DNA of 64,000 nt from Duganella margarita (GCF_009857535.1 NZ_WWCS01000003.1:124001-188000), one strand, 5' to 3'; positions 45,889 through 54,591 are shown, counted from the first letter of the stretch. Numbers and translations: made by a program. Notes: generated from the sequence alone by a model not told the origin.

Positions 45889-46629
45889 TTAGCGGACCAC
45901 GAAGCGCAGGCCGATGTCGCGCCGGGCGCCGGGTTTCAGCATGAAGCCGCCAGTGACCCAGCTGGGGTGGTTTTCACCGGTTGCGCGTTGTTCCACCGGC
46001 GGCTGCCAGCTGTTGAGTGGTGTGCGGCCATCCGGCTGAATCCTTAGCGTTGGCCGCTGGCCGTCCGGCCGTCTGACTTCCACCACGCCCTGGTCGCCGG
46101 GGCGCGCCTTGACGCCGCCGCTCTGGTCGACAATCAGCGGCATGCCGGCCTCGGCCACTTCCACCGGCTGTTTGCTGCGGTTGATCAGCGTGTAGCGCAG
46201 CACCAGCGTGCCCTTGTCGTTGATCCAGCGCCGTTCCACTGTTAGCGGCAGGCCGGCGCCGAAGCTGGCGCTGATGTCGGCCGTCGCCAAGGCGCGCACC
46301 GCCGGCAGCACGCGGATCGGCTGACGCGCGGTGTACGAGGTGTAGTCCTGCCAGGCGCCGCCGCCCTGGCGCAACTTCAGCGTCAGGTCGCCGATGTGGC
46401 GGTAGCCGTCGAACTGGCGTTCTTGCTCGCGCGGGCCGAGCGTGAAATCGTGGCTGGGGTCGGCGACCGGCGTCAGCCGCGCCAGCGTCTGGGTGTCGGT
46501 GCGCAGCGCGAACAGCAGTTGCGGCGTGCTGTAGGCCTTGGTCTGGATGGCCGGATAGTCGGCGGCGAGGGCAGGGGAGGCGGCCAGTACGGCCACCGGC
46601 AGCAGCCAGGCGGAGAAATGTGACGTCAT
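45889..46629 (-). CDS. Truncated paralogue: N-terminal domain of the DUF5695-like protein
   Basis: A 246-residue exported protein with signal peptide 1-22 that matches the first about 250 residues of the neighbouring 870-residue protein, e.g. 'AYSTPQLLFALRTDTQTLARLTPV' against 'AYSTPQLLLALRADTQTLARLTPV' and 'GAGLPLTVERRWINDKGTLVLRYTLINRS' against the same segment. It ends at '...RDIGLRFVVR', where the large protein continues 'REIGVRFVTAPTI', so the C-terminal helical domain is absent. It is encoded 45 bases upstream of the large gene on the same strand. Either it is a stand-alone binding domain or the decayed half of a duplicated gene; the intact signal peptide and open frame suggest it is still expressed. 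Confidence 0.78.
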   Translation of the reverse strand: MTSHFSAWLLPVAVLAASPALAADYPAIQTKAYSTPQLLFALRTDTQTLARLTPVADPSHDFTLGPREQERQFDGYRHIGDLTLKLRQGGGAWQDYTSYTARQPIRVLPAVRALATADISASFGAGLPLTVERRWINDKGTLVLRYTLINRSKQPVEVAEAGMPLIVDQSGGVKARPGDQGVVEVRRPDGQRPTLRIQPDGRTPLNSWQPPVEQRATGENHPSWVTGGFMLKPGARRDIGLRFVVR

Positions 46630-46786
46630 GGCAATCCTGTTTGAACGACAATAAGACGCACTGTAACACCGGCATGGCCGGGCTGGCGTTTCGCCTGAAA
46701 AGCTGGTATAGTCGCGGGCTTACCTCTTCCCACACCTGTCTTGACGCCAGGGTGGGCTCATTTTCAAGTCCTTAAGGGAGTTATAC

Positions 46787-47173
46787 ATGCGTCACTACGA
46801 AATCGTATTTATCGTCCACCCGGACCAGAGCGAGCAAGTGCCCGCCATGATCGAACGTTACAAAGCAACCGTAACGACTCGCGGCGGCTCCGTGCACCGC
46901 GTGGAAGATTGGGGCCGCCGCCAAATGGCTTACCCAATCCAGAAACTGGCCAAAGCGCACTACATCTGCCTGAACATCGAAGCAGACAACGAAACCCTGG
47001 TTGAGCTGGAAACCGCATTCAAATTCAATGATGCCGTTCTGCGTCACCTGACCGTCAAGCTGAAGAAAGCCGAAACCGCTCCTTCGCCAATGATGAAGTC
47101 GGTACAACGCGAAGATGCAGCGAAATCGCATCGCACCGAAGCCCCAGCCGCTGCTGCTCCAGCCGCTGCTTAA
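46787..47173 (+). CDS. rpsF: 30S ribosomal protein S6
   Basis: A 128-residue S6 with the usual start '[24 protein letters not shown]' and '[21 protein letters not shown]' segment. It binds S18 in the 30S platform. AAGGGAG precedes the ATG. It heads rpsF-priB-rpsR-rplI. A G+C-rich hairpin (about 46729-46757) in its leader is in the right place for the S6:S18 autoregulatory element known in bacteria. The C-terminal Ala-rich tail is longer than in E. coli. Confidence 0.97.
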   Translation: MRHYEIVFIVHPDQSEQVPAMIERYKATVTTRGGSVHRVEDWGRRQMAYPIQKLAKAHYICLNIEADNETLVELETAFKFNDAVLRHLTVKLKKAETAPSPMMKSVQREDAAKSHRTEAPAAAAPAAA

Positions 47174-47194
47174 TTGGTCTGAGAAGGAACCGCG

Positions 47195-47500
47195 CTGAAC
47201 CAGCTCCAGTTCATCGCCCTCATCGCCGAACGGGATGCAATCCGTTACACCCCGGCCGGTATGCCGATCGTCAATGCTGTACTCCAGCACCGGTCGCAGC
47301 AGATGGAGGCGGGCATCGCCCGATTGAGCGAGTTTGAAGTGTCCGCGATTGCCGCGGGCGAGATTTCAGGCCGCTTCAGTCAGACGCCGCTGGCAGGGCT
47401 GTATCAGTTCACCGGTTTTCTCAACAAGAAAAGCCGCAATAGCAAAAGCCTGGTGTTTCACATCATTGATTTTAGTGCTGTCCAAGACAGCGCAATTTAA
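47195..47500 (+). CDS. priB: Primosomal replication protein N (PriB), CTG start
   Basis: A 101-residue OB-fold single-strand DNA-binding protein that helps PriA restart stalled forks. Residues read 'NQLQFIALIAERDAIRYTPAG' then 'MPIVNAVLQHRSQQMEAG', the PriB order. An in-frame stop at 47180-47182 and the missing ATG/GTG/TTG before 47261 force a non-standard start: CTG 47195, placed five bases after GAGAAGGAA. Using ATG 47261 would delete the first beta strand. It lies between rpsF and rpsR as in most proteobacteria. Homology call is firm; the start is inferred. Confidence 0.88.
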   Translation: MNQLQFIALIAERDAIRYTPAGMPIVNAVLQHRSQQMEAGIARLSEFEVSAIAAGEISGRFSQTPLAGLYQFTGFLNKKSRNSKSLVFHIIDFSAVQDSAI

Positions 47501-47515
47501 ATACAGGAGCCTAAA

Positions 47516-47806
47516 ATGGCATTCGGTAAAAAGTTCGACAAAAACAAGCTCAAGCTGAAAGAAAAGCGCAAGCAACAAAACCCACTGTTCAAGCGCAAGA
47601 AGTTCTGCCGCTTCACCGCCGCTGGCGTTGAGCAAGTAGACTACAAAGACGTAGACACCCTGAAAGACTTCGTCCAGGAAAACGGCAAAATCATGCCAGC
47701 ACGTCTGACCGGTACCAAGGCGCACTACCAGCGTCAAGTTGACACCGCCATCAAGCGCGCTCGCTATCTGGCCCTGCTGCCGTACACCGATCTGCACAAC
47801 GCTTAA
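47516..47806 (+). CDS. rpsR: 30S ribosomal protein S18
   Basis: A 96-residue S18 with '[32 protein letters not shown]' start and 'ALLPYTDLH' end typical of the family. It carries a somewhat longer basic N-terminus ('[17 protein letters not shown]') than E. coli. AGGAG precedes the ATG. Third gene of the operon; binds S6 in the 30S platform. Confidence 0.97.
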   Translation: MAFGKKFDKNKLKLKEKRKQQNPLFKRKKFCRFTAAGVEQVDYKDVDTLKDFVQENGKIMPARLTGTKAHYQRQVDTAIKRARYLALLPYTDLHNA

Positions 47807-47833
47807 TCGCGGCAGAGTAACTGGAGAAGAACT

Positions 47834-48286
47834 ATGCAAATCATTCTGTTGGAAAAAGTTGTCAATCTGGGCAACCTGGGTGAAGTCGTTAAAGTTAAAG
47901 ACGGCTACGCACGTAACTTCCTGATCCCGCAAAAAATGGCCCGTCGTGCAACCACGTCGGCTATCGCGGAATTCGAAGCCAAACGCGCTGAACTGGAAAA
48001 AGCTGCTGCCGCTAAACTGGCTGCTGCCCAAGCCCAAGGCGAGAAACTGAACGGCATGACCGTGACCGTTTCGCAAAAAGCTGGTGTGGACGGCCGTCTG
48101 TTCGGCTCGGTCACCAACTTCGACATCGCTGAAGCGCTGAGCAAAGCTGGCTTCGCAGTGGAAAAAGCTGCTGTGCGCCTGCCAACCGGTCCGCTGAAGA
48201 CCGTCGGCGAGTTCCCAGTCACCGTTTCGCTGCACACCGATGTGCTGGCGGAAGTGACCGTTGCCGTAGTCGGCGAAGCTGCCTAA
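47834..48286 (+). CDS. rplI: 50S ribosomal protein L9
   Basis: A 150-residue L9: N-terminal 23S rRNA-binding domain ('[33 protein letters not shown]' order), central long helix and C-terminal domain with '[26 protein letters not shown]'. TGGAGAAGAA precedes the ATG. Last gene of the rpsF operon, followed by a terminator at 48331-48359. dnaB begins 119 bases after its stop. Confidence 0.97.
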   Translation: MQIILLEKVVNLGNLGEVVKVKDGYARNFLIPQKMARRATTSAIAEFEAKRAELEKAAAAKLAAAQAQGEKLNGMTVTVSQKAGVDGRLFGSVTNFDIAEALSKAGFAVEKAAVRLPTGPLKTVGEFPVTVSLHTDVLAEVTVAVVGEAA

Positions 48287-48330
48287 GACTGGACCGGGCG
48301 GCAACGCCTGTCTGGTTTGCAACACCCTTA

Positions 48331-48359
48331 AAAAAGCCGGGCTTTGCCCCGGCTTTTTT
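48331..48359 (+). terminator. Rho-independent terminator after rplI
   Basis: A short GCCGGG/CCCGGC stem (48336-48341 with 48348-48353) around CTTTGC is flanked by A-run on the left and six T on the right, a classic plus-strand terminator (also readable in reverse). Confidence 0.88.
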
Positions 48360-48405
48360 CTCGTCATAATTTTGTAGTACGGCACAAGCAGGTATAATTC
48401 GCGCC

Positions 48406-49791
48406 ATGAACGCCCCCTCCGATCCGCAAGTCGATTCGCTCCGCGTCCCGCCGCACTCCATCGAAGCAGAACAGTCCGTCATCGGCGGCCTGCTGCGCGA
48501 TAACGCGTCTTTCGACCGTATCGCCGACATGATGCATCCGGAAGACTTCTACCGCTACGACCACCGCATCATCTTCGAGCAGATCGTCAAGATGATCAAC
48601 GGCTCGCGGCCGGCTGACGTCATCACCGTGTTCGAGACCCTGACCCAGCTCGGCAAAGCCGACGATGTCGGCGGCCTGACCTATCTGAACGCGATGGCGC
48701 AGAACACGCCGTCCGCCGCGAATATCCGCCGCTACGCCGAGATCGTGCGCGACCGCTCGGTGCTGCGCCAGCTGATCACCGTGGCCGACGATATCTCCGG
48801 CCAGGCGTTCAGCCCGCAGGGCAAGGAAACCAAGGAAATCCTCGACGAGGCCGAGTCGCGCATTTTCGCGATTGCCGAGCAGGGCGCCCGCGGTTCCGCC
48901 GGCTGGCTGGCGGTGCAGCCGCTGCTGACCCAGGTGGTCGAGCGCATCGATGAGCTGTACTCGCGCGAGAACCAGTCGGAAATCACTGGCGTGCCGACCG
49001 GCTTCATCGACCTCGACCGCATGACCTCGGGTCTGCAGGGCGGCGACCTGGTCATCGTGGCCGGCCGTCCGTCGATGGGTAAAACCGCATTTTCGGTCAA
49101 CATCGGTGAAAACGTCGCCATCGAAGCCGGTTTGCCGGTGGCGATTTTCTCGATGGAGATGGGCGGCACCCAGCTGGCGATGCGTATGCTCGGTTCGGTC
49201 GGCCAGCTCGACCAGCACCGCCTGCGCACCGGCCGCCTGAACGATGAGGATTGGCCGCGCCTGACGCACGCCATCCAGAAGATGAACGACGCCCAGGTGT
49301 TCATCGACGAAACCCCGGCGCTGAATCCGATCGAGATGCGCGCGCGCGCGCGCCGCCTGGCGCGCCAGTGCGGCAAGCTCGGTCTGATCATCGTCGACTA
49401 CCTGCAACTGATGCAGGGTTCCAAGCCGGGCGACAACCGCGCCTCCGAGATTTCGGAAATCTCGCGTTCGCTCAAAGGCCTGGCCAAGGAGCTGGGCTGT
49501 CCGGTGATCGCGCTGTCGCAGCTGAACCGTTCGCTGGAGCAACGCCCCAACAAACGGCCCGTCATGTCCGACTTGCGCGAATCCGGCGCTATCGAGCAGG
49601 ATGCGGACGTCATCATCTTCCTGTATCGCGACGAGGTCTACAATCCCGACTCGCCCGATAAGGGCACGGCCGAAATCATTATCGGTAAGCAGCGTAACGG
49701 CCCGATCGGCGCGGTGCGTCTGACCTGGATCGGCCAGTACACCAAATTTGGCAATTACTCTGGTAGCTTGGGTGTGTACCAGGGTGACTAA
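48406..49791 (+). CDS. dnaB: Replicative DNA helicase DnaB
   Basis: A 461-residue hexameric fork helicase. N-terminal domain (about 15-115), linker, then a RecA-like ATPase with Walker A 'GRPSMGKT', Walker B 'LIIVDYLQLM' and 'EISEISRSLKGLAKEL'. No strong Shine-Dalgarno is seen before ATG 48406; the sequence TTCGCGCC precedes it. Gene after rplI as in many betaproteobacteria. No intein is present. Confidence 0.98.
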   Translation: MNAPSDPQVDSLRVPPHSIEAEQSVIGGLLRDNASFDRIADMMHPEDFYRYDHRIIFEQIVKMINGSRPADVITVFETLTQLGKADDVGGLTYLNAMAQNTPSAANIRRYAEIVRDRSVLRQLITVADDISGQAFSPQGKETKEILDEAESRIFAIAEQGARGSAGWLAVQPLLTQVVERIDELYSRENQSEITGVPTGFIDLDRMTSGLQGGDLVIVAGRPSMGKTAFSVNIGENVAIEAGLPVAIFSMEMGGTQLAMRMLGSVGQLDQHRLRTGRLNDEDWPRLTHAIQKMNDAQVFIDETPALNPIEMRARARRLARQCGKLGLIIVDYLQLMQGSKPGDNRASEISEISRSLKGLAKELGCPVIALSQLNRSLEQRPNKRPVMSDLRESGAIEQDADVIIFLYRDEVYNPDSPDKGTAEIIIGKQRNGPIGAVRLTWIGQYTKFGNYSGSLGVYQGD

Positions 49792-49856
49792 TCCTTTGCG
49801 CCGGCGCCTCATCCAAGAGACCGGCGATCTGCAGTAGTAATAAAACGGAGAAAAAT

Positions 49857-50483
49857 ATGTTTGGACGTTTGATGCCCACCGAGGGCAAATTCTTTGACCT
49901 GTTTAATCAGCACGCCGAGCTGTGCGTCAAAGGCGCTAAAGAAATGGTGGGCCTGATGTCCAACTTCGATGACCTGGAAAACCGCGTGCACGCGATCGAG
50001 AGCATCGAGAAACAGGCCGACAAGATCACCTACCAGACCGTCGACCTGCTGCACAAAACCTTCATCACGCCGATCGACCGCGACGACATCCACAAGCTGA
50101 TCACGCGCCAGGACGACATCCTCGACCTGCTGGAAGACGCAGCCCAGACCGTATCGCTGTACGACCTGCATTCCGTCACGCCGGAAGCCAAGCGCCTGGC
50201 CGAGCTGGTGCTGGCCTGCGCCGAGAAGGTCAAGGAAGCCGTGTCGCTGCTGCATAACATGGACAATTCGCGCCAGATCGTCGCCATCTGCGAAGAGATC
50301 GACCGCCTGGAGTCGGACGCCGACCATGTGATGCGCGCCGCCATGTCCAAGCTGTTCCGCGATGAACCGGACGTGCGCAACCTGATCAAGATGAAGGCCA
50401 TTTACGAAATCCTCGAAACGGTGACCGACCGTTGCGAAGATGTGGCCAACATCATCGAAGGCATCATCGTCGAAAACGCTTAA
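49857..50483 (+). CDS. DUF47/PhoU-like protein, partner of Pit transporter
   Basis: A 208-residue helical protein of the DUF47 family (PhoU-like) with 'ADKITYQTVDLLHKTFITPIDRDDIHKLITRQDDILDLLEDAAQ' order, in which conserved acidic/His residues bind metals. Such proteins lie next to Pit transporters and help control phosphate flux. The stop is 10 bases before the pit ATG, indicating an operon. Good ribosome site 'ACGGAGAAAAAT' before ATG 49857. Confidence 0.92.
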   Translation: MFGRLMPTEGKFFDLFNQHAELCVKGAKEMVGLMSNFDDLENRVHAIESIEKQADKITYQTVDLLHKTFITPIDRDDIHKLITRQDDILDLLEDAAQTVSLYDLHSVTPEAKRLAELVLACAEKVKEAVSLLHNMDNSRQIVAICEEIDRLESDADHVMRAAMSKLFRDEPDVRNLIKMKAIYEILETVTDRCEDVANIIEGIIVENA

Positions 50484-50493
50484 GAATAACAAC

Positions 50494-51504
50494 ATGCATA
50501 CCATACAAATCAGTCTCTACGTGCTGATCCTGCTGATCGGGCTGGCGCTGATATTTGACTTCATGAACGGCTTCCACGACGCCGCCAACGCGATCGCCAC
50601 GGTGGTCTCGACCGGCGTGCTGAAGCCGCAAACGGCGGTGGCCATGGCCGCGCTGTTCAACTTCGTGGCGATCTTCGTGGTCGGCCTGCACGTGGCCGGC
50701 ACGGTGGGCAAGGGCACCATCGACCCCGGCATCGTCGACCAGTACGTCATCTTTGGCGCGTTGGTGGGCGCCATCGTCTGGAACCTGTTTACCTGGTACT
50801 ACGGCATTCCATCGTCGTCGTCGCACGCGCTGATCGGCGGCCTGGTGGGCGCGGCGGTGGCCAAGTCCGGCACCAGCGCGCTGGTCGGCGGCGGCCTGTG
50901 GAAGACCGTGCAGTGGATCATCCTGTCGCCGCTGATGGGCTTTGTGTTTGGCTCCATCATCATGCTGATTGTCTCGTGGATTTTCGTGCGCTCGACGCCG
51001 CGCCGGGTCGACAAATGGTTCCGCCGCCTGCAACTGATCTCGGCCGCTTCGTACAGCCTGGGCCACGGCGGCAACGACGCGCAGAAGACCATCGGCATCA
51101 TCTGGATGCTGCTGATCGCGGTCGGCCAGGTGCCGGCCGGTGGCGAAACGCCGCCGCTGTGGGTGATCGTGTCGTGCTACGGCGCGATCTCGTTCGGCAC
51201 GCTGTTCGGCGGCTGGCGCATCGTCAAGACCATGGGCCAGAAGATCACCAAGCTCAAGCCGGTCGGCGGTTTCTGCGCCGAGAGCGGCGGCGCCATCACC
51301 TTGCTGATCGCTTCGCACTTCGGCGTGCCGGTGTCGACCACGCACACGATTACCGGCGCGATTGTCGGCGTCGGCTCGGCGCAGAAGATGTCGGCGGTGC
51401 GCTGGGGCGTGGCGGGCAACATCGTCTGGGCCTGGATCTTCACCATCCCCGCCTCGGCCTTCGTGGCCGCGCTGGCTTGGTGGGTCGGACACCACATCAT
51501 GTAA
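50494..51504 (+). CDS. pit: Low-affinity inorganic phosphate transporter (PiT family)
   Basis: A 336-residue inner-membrane permease, about ten helices, of the PHO4 family. The two inverted signature halves are 'FDFMNGFHDAANAIATVV' and 'LGHGGNDAQKTIGIIWMLL'. ATG 50494 follows the DUF47 stop; the frame is open earlier. It imports phosphate (as metal-phosphate) by proton symport. A strong terminator follows at 51511-51532. Confidence 0.93.
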   Translation: MHTIQISLYVLILLIGLALIFDFMNGFHDAANAIATVVSTGVLKPQTAVAMAALFNFVAIFVVGLHVAGTVGKGTIDPGIVDQYVIFGALVGAIVWNLFTWYYGIPSSSSHALIGGLVGAAVAKSGTSALVGGGLWKTVQWIILSPLMGFVFGSIIMLIVSWIFVRSTPRRVDKWFRRLQLISAASYSLGHGGNDAQKTIGIIWMLLIAVGQVPAGGETPPLWVIVSCYGAISFGTLFGGWRIVKTMGQKITKLKPVGGFCAESGGAITLLIASHFGVPVSTTHTITGAIVGVGSAQKMSAVRWGVAGNIVWAWIFTIPASAFVAALAWWVGHHIM

Positions 51505-51508
51505 CACC

Positions 51509-51532
51509 AAGGGAGCCGCGGCTCCCTTTTTT
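51509..51532 (+). terminator. Rho-independent terminator after pit
   Basis: GGGAGCCGCGGCTCCC (51511-51526) is a perfect 16-base palindrome followed by six T. It ends the DUF47-pit unit and marks the left edge of a broken-gene region. Confidence 0.92.
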
Positions 51533-51546
51533 GTTCGATAGCGCAA

Positions 51547-51819
51547 CGGATACTGGTGCTGCGTGGTCAAAAGGTGTTGCTGGATGCTGATTTGGCTGAT
51601 TTGTATGGCGTTGATACGCGCAGGTTGAACGAACAGGTGCGCCGCAATCGTGAGCGCTTCCCGGTTGACTTCATTTTCGAACTCAGTGTGGATGAAATCG
51701 GCATCTTGAAGTCGCAATTTGCGACTTCAAGTTGGGGAGGGAAGCGCAAGACGCCGTTGGCTTTTACCGAACATGGTGCCATTATGGCGGCTGCTCACGG
51801 CCATCCCGCAGCCTGCTGA
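51547..51819 (+). pseudogene. ORF6N (KilA-N-type phage) domain fragment, truncated at both ends
   Basis: The frame reads 'RILVLRGQKVLLDADLADLYGVDTRRLNEQVRRNRERFPVDFIFELS' and 'TPLAFTEHGAIMAAAHG', the ORF6N domain found in phage antirepressor-like proteins. The N-terminus begins without ATG (only GTG 51556 is available, five bases inside the domain) and the domain ends at 'IMAA' before a short unrelated tail. A full ORF6N protein continues with 'ASVLNS...'. It is probably a decayed gene. G+C is lower than in flanking genes. Confidence 0.7.
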
Positions 51820-51903
51820 AAAGCGACCGATTGGTTTCCTCGCTCACGAGGAAAAGAAACTTTAGGTATAGTGACTGCTGGCCGTATTCTAGTGAACAAA
51901 AGA

Positions 51904-52287
51904 ATGTTTATCGATTTCGCAAACCTGAAGCGGATGGCGGAGCAGTCCGCTGCTGTGACGCAACCTTGCAACTGCAACGATGCGCAGGCACTGGCCTGGC
52001 AGCAGATCCCGCTGACGCTGGAGCTGGATCAGTTCGCGGAAGTAGGCTCGCTGGTGGAAAACGCGTATGACGAGCCGACGTTCAAGGAATACCATCCGGC
52101 CGGCACGCGCCTGCAAAGCGACGACGCTCCGATCGCGCCACGCTATTACCCGGCCAATCTCAGCCACGTAGTGCGCTGCGTGAAATGCCAGCGCCTGTAT
52201 CTGCGCTACACCGAAGCCGGCGGCTATTTCACTGAACTCCGTTTGCGCGCACTGCGCCCGCAATTGCTGGTCGACGTGCCGTTGTAG
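51904..52287 (+). CDS. Hypothetical protein (127 aa) with cysteine pairs
   Basis: A 127-residue protein with an N-terminal helical start and a 'CNCND' pair plus a C-terminal 'CVKCQRLYLRYTEAGGYFTE' segment, resembling a small zinc-ribbon-like Cys-x2-Cys pair with Cys-x-Cys earlier. This suggests a metal-binding site. ATG 51904 is chosen as start; GTG 51871 is possible. No family was recognised. It is separate from the ORF6N fragment and lies before the broken phosphoesterase. Confidence 0.65.
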   Translation: MFIDFANLKRMAEQSAAVTQPCNCNDAQALAWQQIPLTLELDQFAEVGSLVENAYDEPTFKEYHPAGTRLQSDDAPIAPRYYPANLSHVVRCVKCQRLYLRYTEAGGYFTELRLRALRPQLLVDVPL

Positions 52288-52366
52288 GCACCGCCTGGCG
52301 GCCGCCAGCCATGCCCGCCGCCAGTTAGGCTATGATGCCGGGTTTTCCGCTTTCCTGGCCGCCTTC

Positions 52367-53160
52367 ATGTCCGCTCCGCGTAACAAACGCTATTCCCCAC
52401 GCCGCACCACCACGGAAGCCTGGCTGAACGCTGCCTTGCTGGGCGGCCGGGTGGCGGCGTGGAGTTATCGGCTGGGGCTGCACGGCCGGCTCGGCGTCAC
52501 CCGCCACAGCGTGACGTTGCCGGCCCGCCGACCCATCCGGCCATCTTCGACGATCTGTTCGCCCAGATCGCCATCGAGCAGCCGCATGTGCTGCTGCTGG
52601 GCGGCGATTACGTCTCCGGTCCGGCGCACTACGCCGAGGTGCTGATGCCACGGCTGGCAGCCTGCCGTCCGCCGTTCGGCAAGTTCGCCGTGTTCGGCAA
52701 CCACGACCTGTCCACCGATGACATGCAGCTGACGCAGATGTTCAGCCGGGCTAGCGTGCACACGCTGGTCAACCGCGCGCTGATGTTGCCGGCGCCATTC
52801 GACAGCGTCTCCATCTGCGGCATGGACGATCCGTGGACCGGCGCGCCCGATGCCGCCGCCACGTTCGCCGGTGCTGCGGTGACGCGCATATTGCTGATGC
52901 ACGCGCCCGACGGTTTGCTGGTGCTGGACCGGCAGCGCTACGACATCGGCTTCGCCGGCCACACGCATGGCGGCCAGATCGCCTTGCCCAACGGCACGCC
53001 AGTGCTGATGCCCCAAGGTCCGCTGTCGCGGCCGTTTTACTACGGCCGCTTCCCGGTGCCGGATAACGGCGACCTGATCGTCAGCCGCGGCGTTGGCTGC
53101 GGCAATATTCCGGTGCGCATCAACGCCGATCCGGAACTGGTGATCTGCACTGTGCAATAA
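52367..53160 (+). pseudogene. Calcineurin-like metallophosphoesterase disrupted by an internal deletion and frameshift
   Basis: Two frames join to make one protein. The first (from ATG 52367) reads 'NALLGGRVAAWSYRLGLHGRLG' and 'VTRHSVTLP'; near 52521-52524 the reading must shift to the other frame, which continues 'GPPTHPAIFDDLFAQI', 'LLGGDYVSG', 'GNHDLS', 'GHTHGGQ'. The segment with the first metal ligand (D-x-H, as in '...SDxHAGPP') is absent, so the enzyme would lack a ligand even if the frame were restored. It resembles YkuE-type phosphohydrolases. A sequencing error cannot explain the missing motif but could contribute to the shift. Confidence 0.8.
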
Positions 53161-53169
53161 TTAGCCACC

Positions 53170-53628
53170 ATGCACACCATCCACCTGATTGAAGAAGATC
53201 CGACCGCGCCCGAGTCCGTTCTGCTGATGGCGGAATTGTCGACCGCGCTGGAAGCCATTACCGGCGACAGCGGCAAGGCCTCGTTCGACCCCGACGACGT
53301 GCGCGGCCCGGCCGCCTGCTTTGTCGTGGCGCGCAGCGACAGCGGCGCGGCGCTCGGCTGCGGCGCCTTCCGCCCGCTGGAACCCGGCGTGGCCGAGATC
53401 AAGCGCATGTACGCGCGCCACGGCACCAGCGGCGTCGGCAGCGCCGTGCTGCGCTATCTGGAAGGCGAGGCGCAGGCGCTGGGCTACCAGGCCGTCTGGC
53501 TGGAAACGCGGCTGGTCAACCGCCGCGCCATGGACTTCTACGAAGCGCGCGGCTACCAGCGCATCGACAACTACGGCAAGTACATCGGCAACCCGCTGGC
53601 GGTGTGCTTCGAAAAGCAGCTGCCATGA
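53170..53628 (+). CDS. GNAT-family N-acetyltransferase
   Basis: A 152-residue GCN5-type acetyltransferase. The acetyl-CoA motif A is seen as 'AEIKRMYARHGTSGVGSAVLRYLEGEA' (variant of Q/R-x-x-G-x-G/A) and motif B as 'LETRLVNRRAMDFYEARGY'. Nine bases after the broken phosphoesterase and overlapping the next gene by four bases. Substrate unknown. Confidence 0.88.
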   Translation: MHTIHLIEEDPTAPESVLLMAELSTALEAITGDSGKASFDPDDVRGPAACFVVARSDSGAALGCGAFRPLEPGVAEIKRMYARHGTSGVGSAVLRYLEGEAQALGYQAVWLETRLVNRRAMDFYEARGYQRIDNYGKYIGNPLAVCFEKQLP

Positions 53629-54530
53629 GGCGCCACGCCGCCCTTGCCGCACTGCTGATGCTGGCGCTGGGCGCGCCGGCCGCCGGCCCGCTGAGCGAGC
53701 GCCTGGCGGCGTTGCAGGATGGAATGGAAGAGGGTGGCGCCGCGCCGTTTGCCCTGCCTGACGGTGTGCGGCTGCTGGCCGACCAGGCTTACGGCGAGCA
53801 TCGCCTGCAGCGCTACGACGTGTATTTGCCGCGCAACGCCCACCGCGCGCCGGTGATCTTCATGGTCCACGGCGGCGCCTGGCGCACCGGCGACAAGGCC
53901 AGCGCGCAGGTAGTGCAGAACAAGGTCAGGCGCTGGACCACGCGCGGCATCATCGTGGTGTCGGTCAACTATCGCCTGCTGCCCGGCGCCAGCGTGGCGA
54001 CCCAAGCGGCCGACATCGCTGCCGCACTGGCGGCGGCACAGGCCGGCGCGGCCGGCTGGGGCGGCGACCGCAGCAAGTTCGTGCTGATGGGGCATTCGGC
54101 CGGCGCCCACTTGGTGGCGCTGCTGGCGTCGGCGCCGCCGCCGCAGGGCGTCACGCCGTGGCTGGGCGCGGTGGCGCTCGACAGTGCCGCCATGGACCTG
54201 CCGGCGCTGATGGCGCAGCGCCATTTCCCGTTCTATGACCGCGTCTTCGGCAGCGATGCCGCTTACTGGCGCAGCGTCTCGCCGGCGGCACAGCTGAAAC
54301 CGGGCGCCTTGCCGCTGCTGGCGGTATGCTCGTCGCGGCGTCAGGATTCCTGTCCGCAAGCCGAGGCCTACGCCAGCCGCGCCCGCGCGCAGGGGATGCG
54401 CGTGCAGGTGCTGGCGCAGCCGCTGAGTCACATGGAGATCAACGCCACGCTCGGCCTGCCCGGCGCCTATACTAGTTCTGTAGAAACTTTCCTTGCCGAG
54501 CTGGATCCCGCCTTAGCGGCGCCGATGTAA
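53625..54530 (+). CDS. Secreted alpha/beta-hydrolase (carboxylesterase type)
   Basis: A 301-residue exported hydrolase with signal peptide 1-22 ('ALLMLALGAPAAGP'). The oxyanion-type 'VHGGAW' and nucleophile elbow 'GHSAGAH' (Ser) are present, acid and His in 'QDSCPQ' and 'SHMEI' respectively. It resembles esterase/lipase BD-FAE-type enzymes. ATGA at 53625-53628 joins it to the GNAT gene. Substrate and location (periplasm or secreted) not known. Confidence 0.87.
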   Translation: MRRHAALAALLMLALGAPAAGPLSERLAALQDGMEEGGAAPFALPDGVRLLADQAYGEHRLQRYDVYLPRNAHRAPVIFMVHGGAWRTGDKASAQVVQNKVRRWTTRGIIVVSVNYRLLPGASVATQAADIAAALAAAQAGAAGWGGDRSKFVLMGHSAGAHLVALLASAPPPQGVTPWLGAVALDSAAMDLPALMAQRHFPFYDRVFGSDAAYWRSVSPAAQLKPGALPLLAVCSSRRQDSCPQAEAYASRARAQGMRVQVLAQPLSHMEINATLGLPGAYTSSVETFLAELDPALAAPM

Positions 54531-54591
54531 GTATTGTCTTACAAGGCGCCGCGCCCGTTGCCGCTACCGCGCCGACCTGACAACGGGCACA

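Noticed and set aside
51835..51854. TTTCCTCG/CGAGGAAA hairpin after the ORF6N fragment
   Set aside because: Stable 8-base stem but no T-run on either strand; could be chance in a decayed region, so not called as a terminator.
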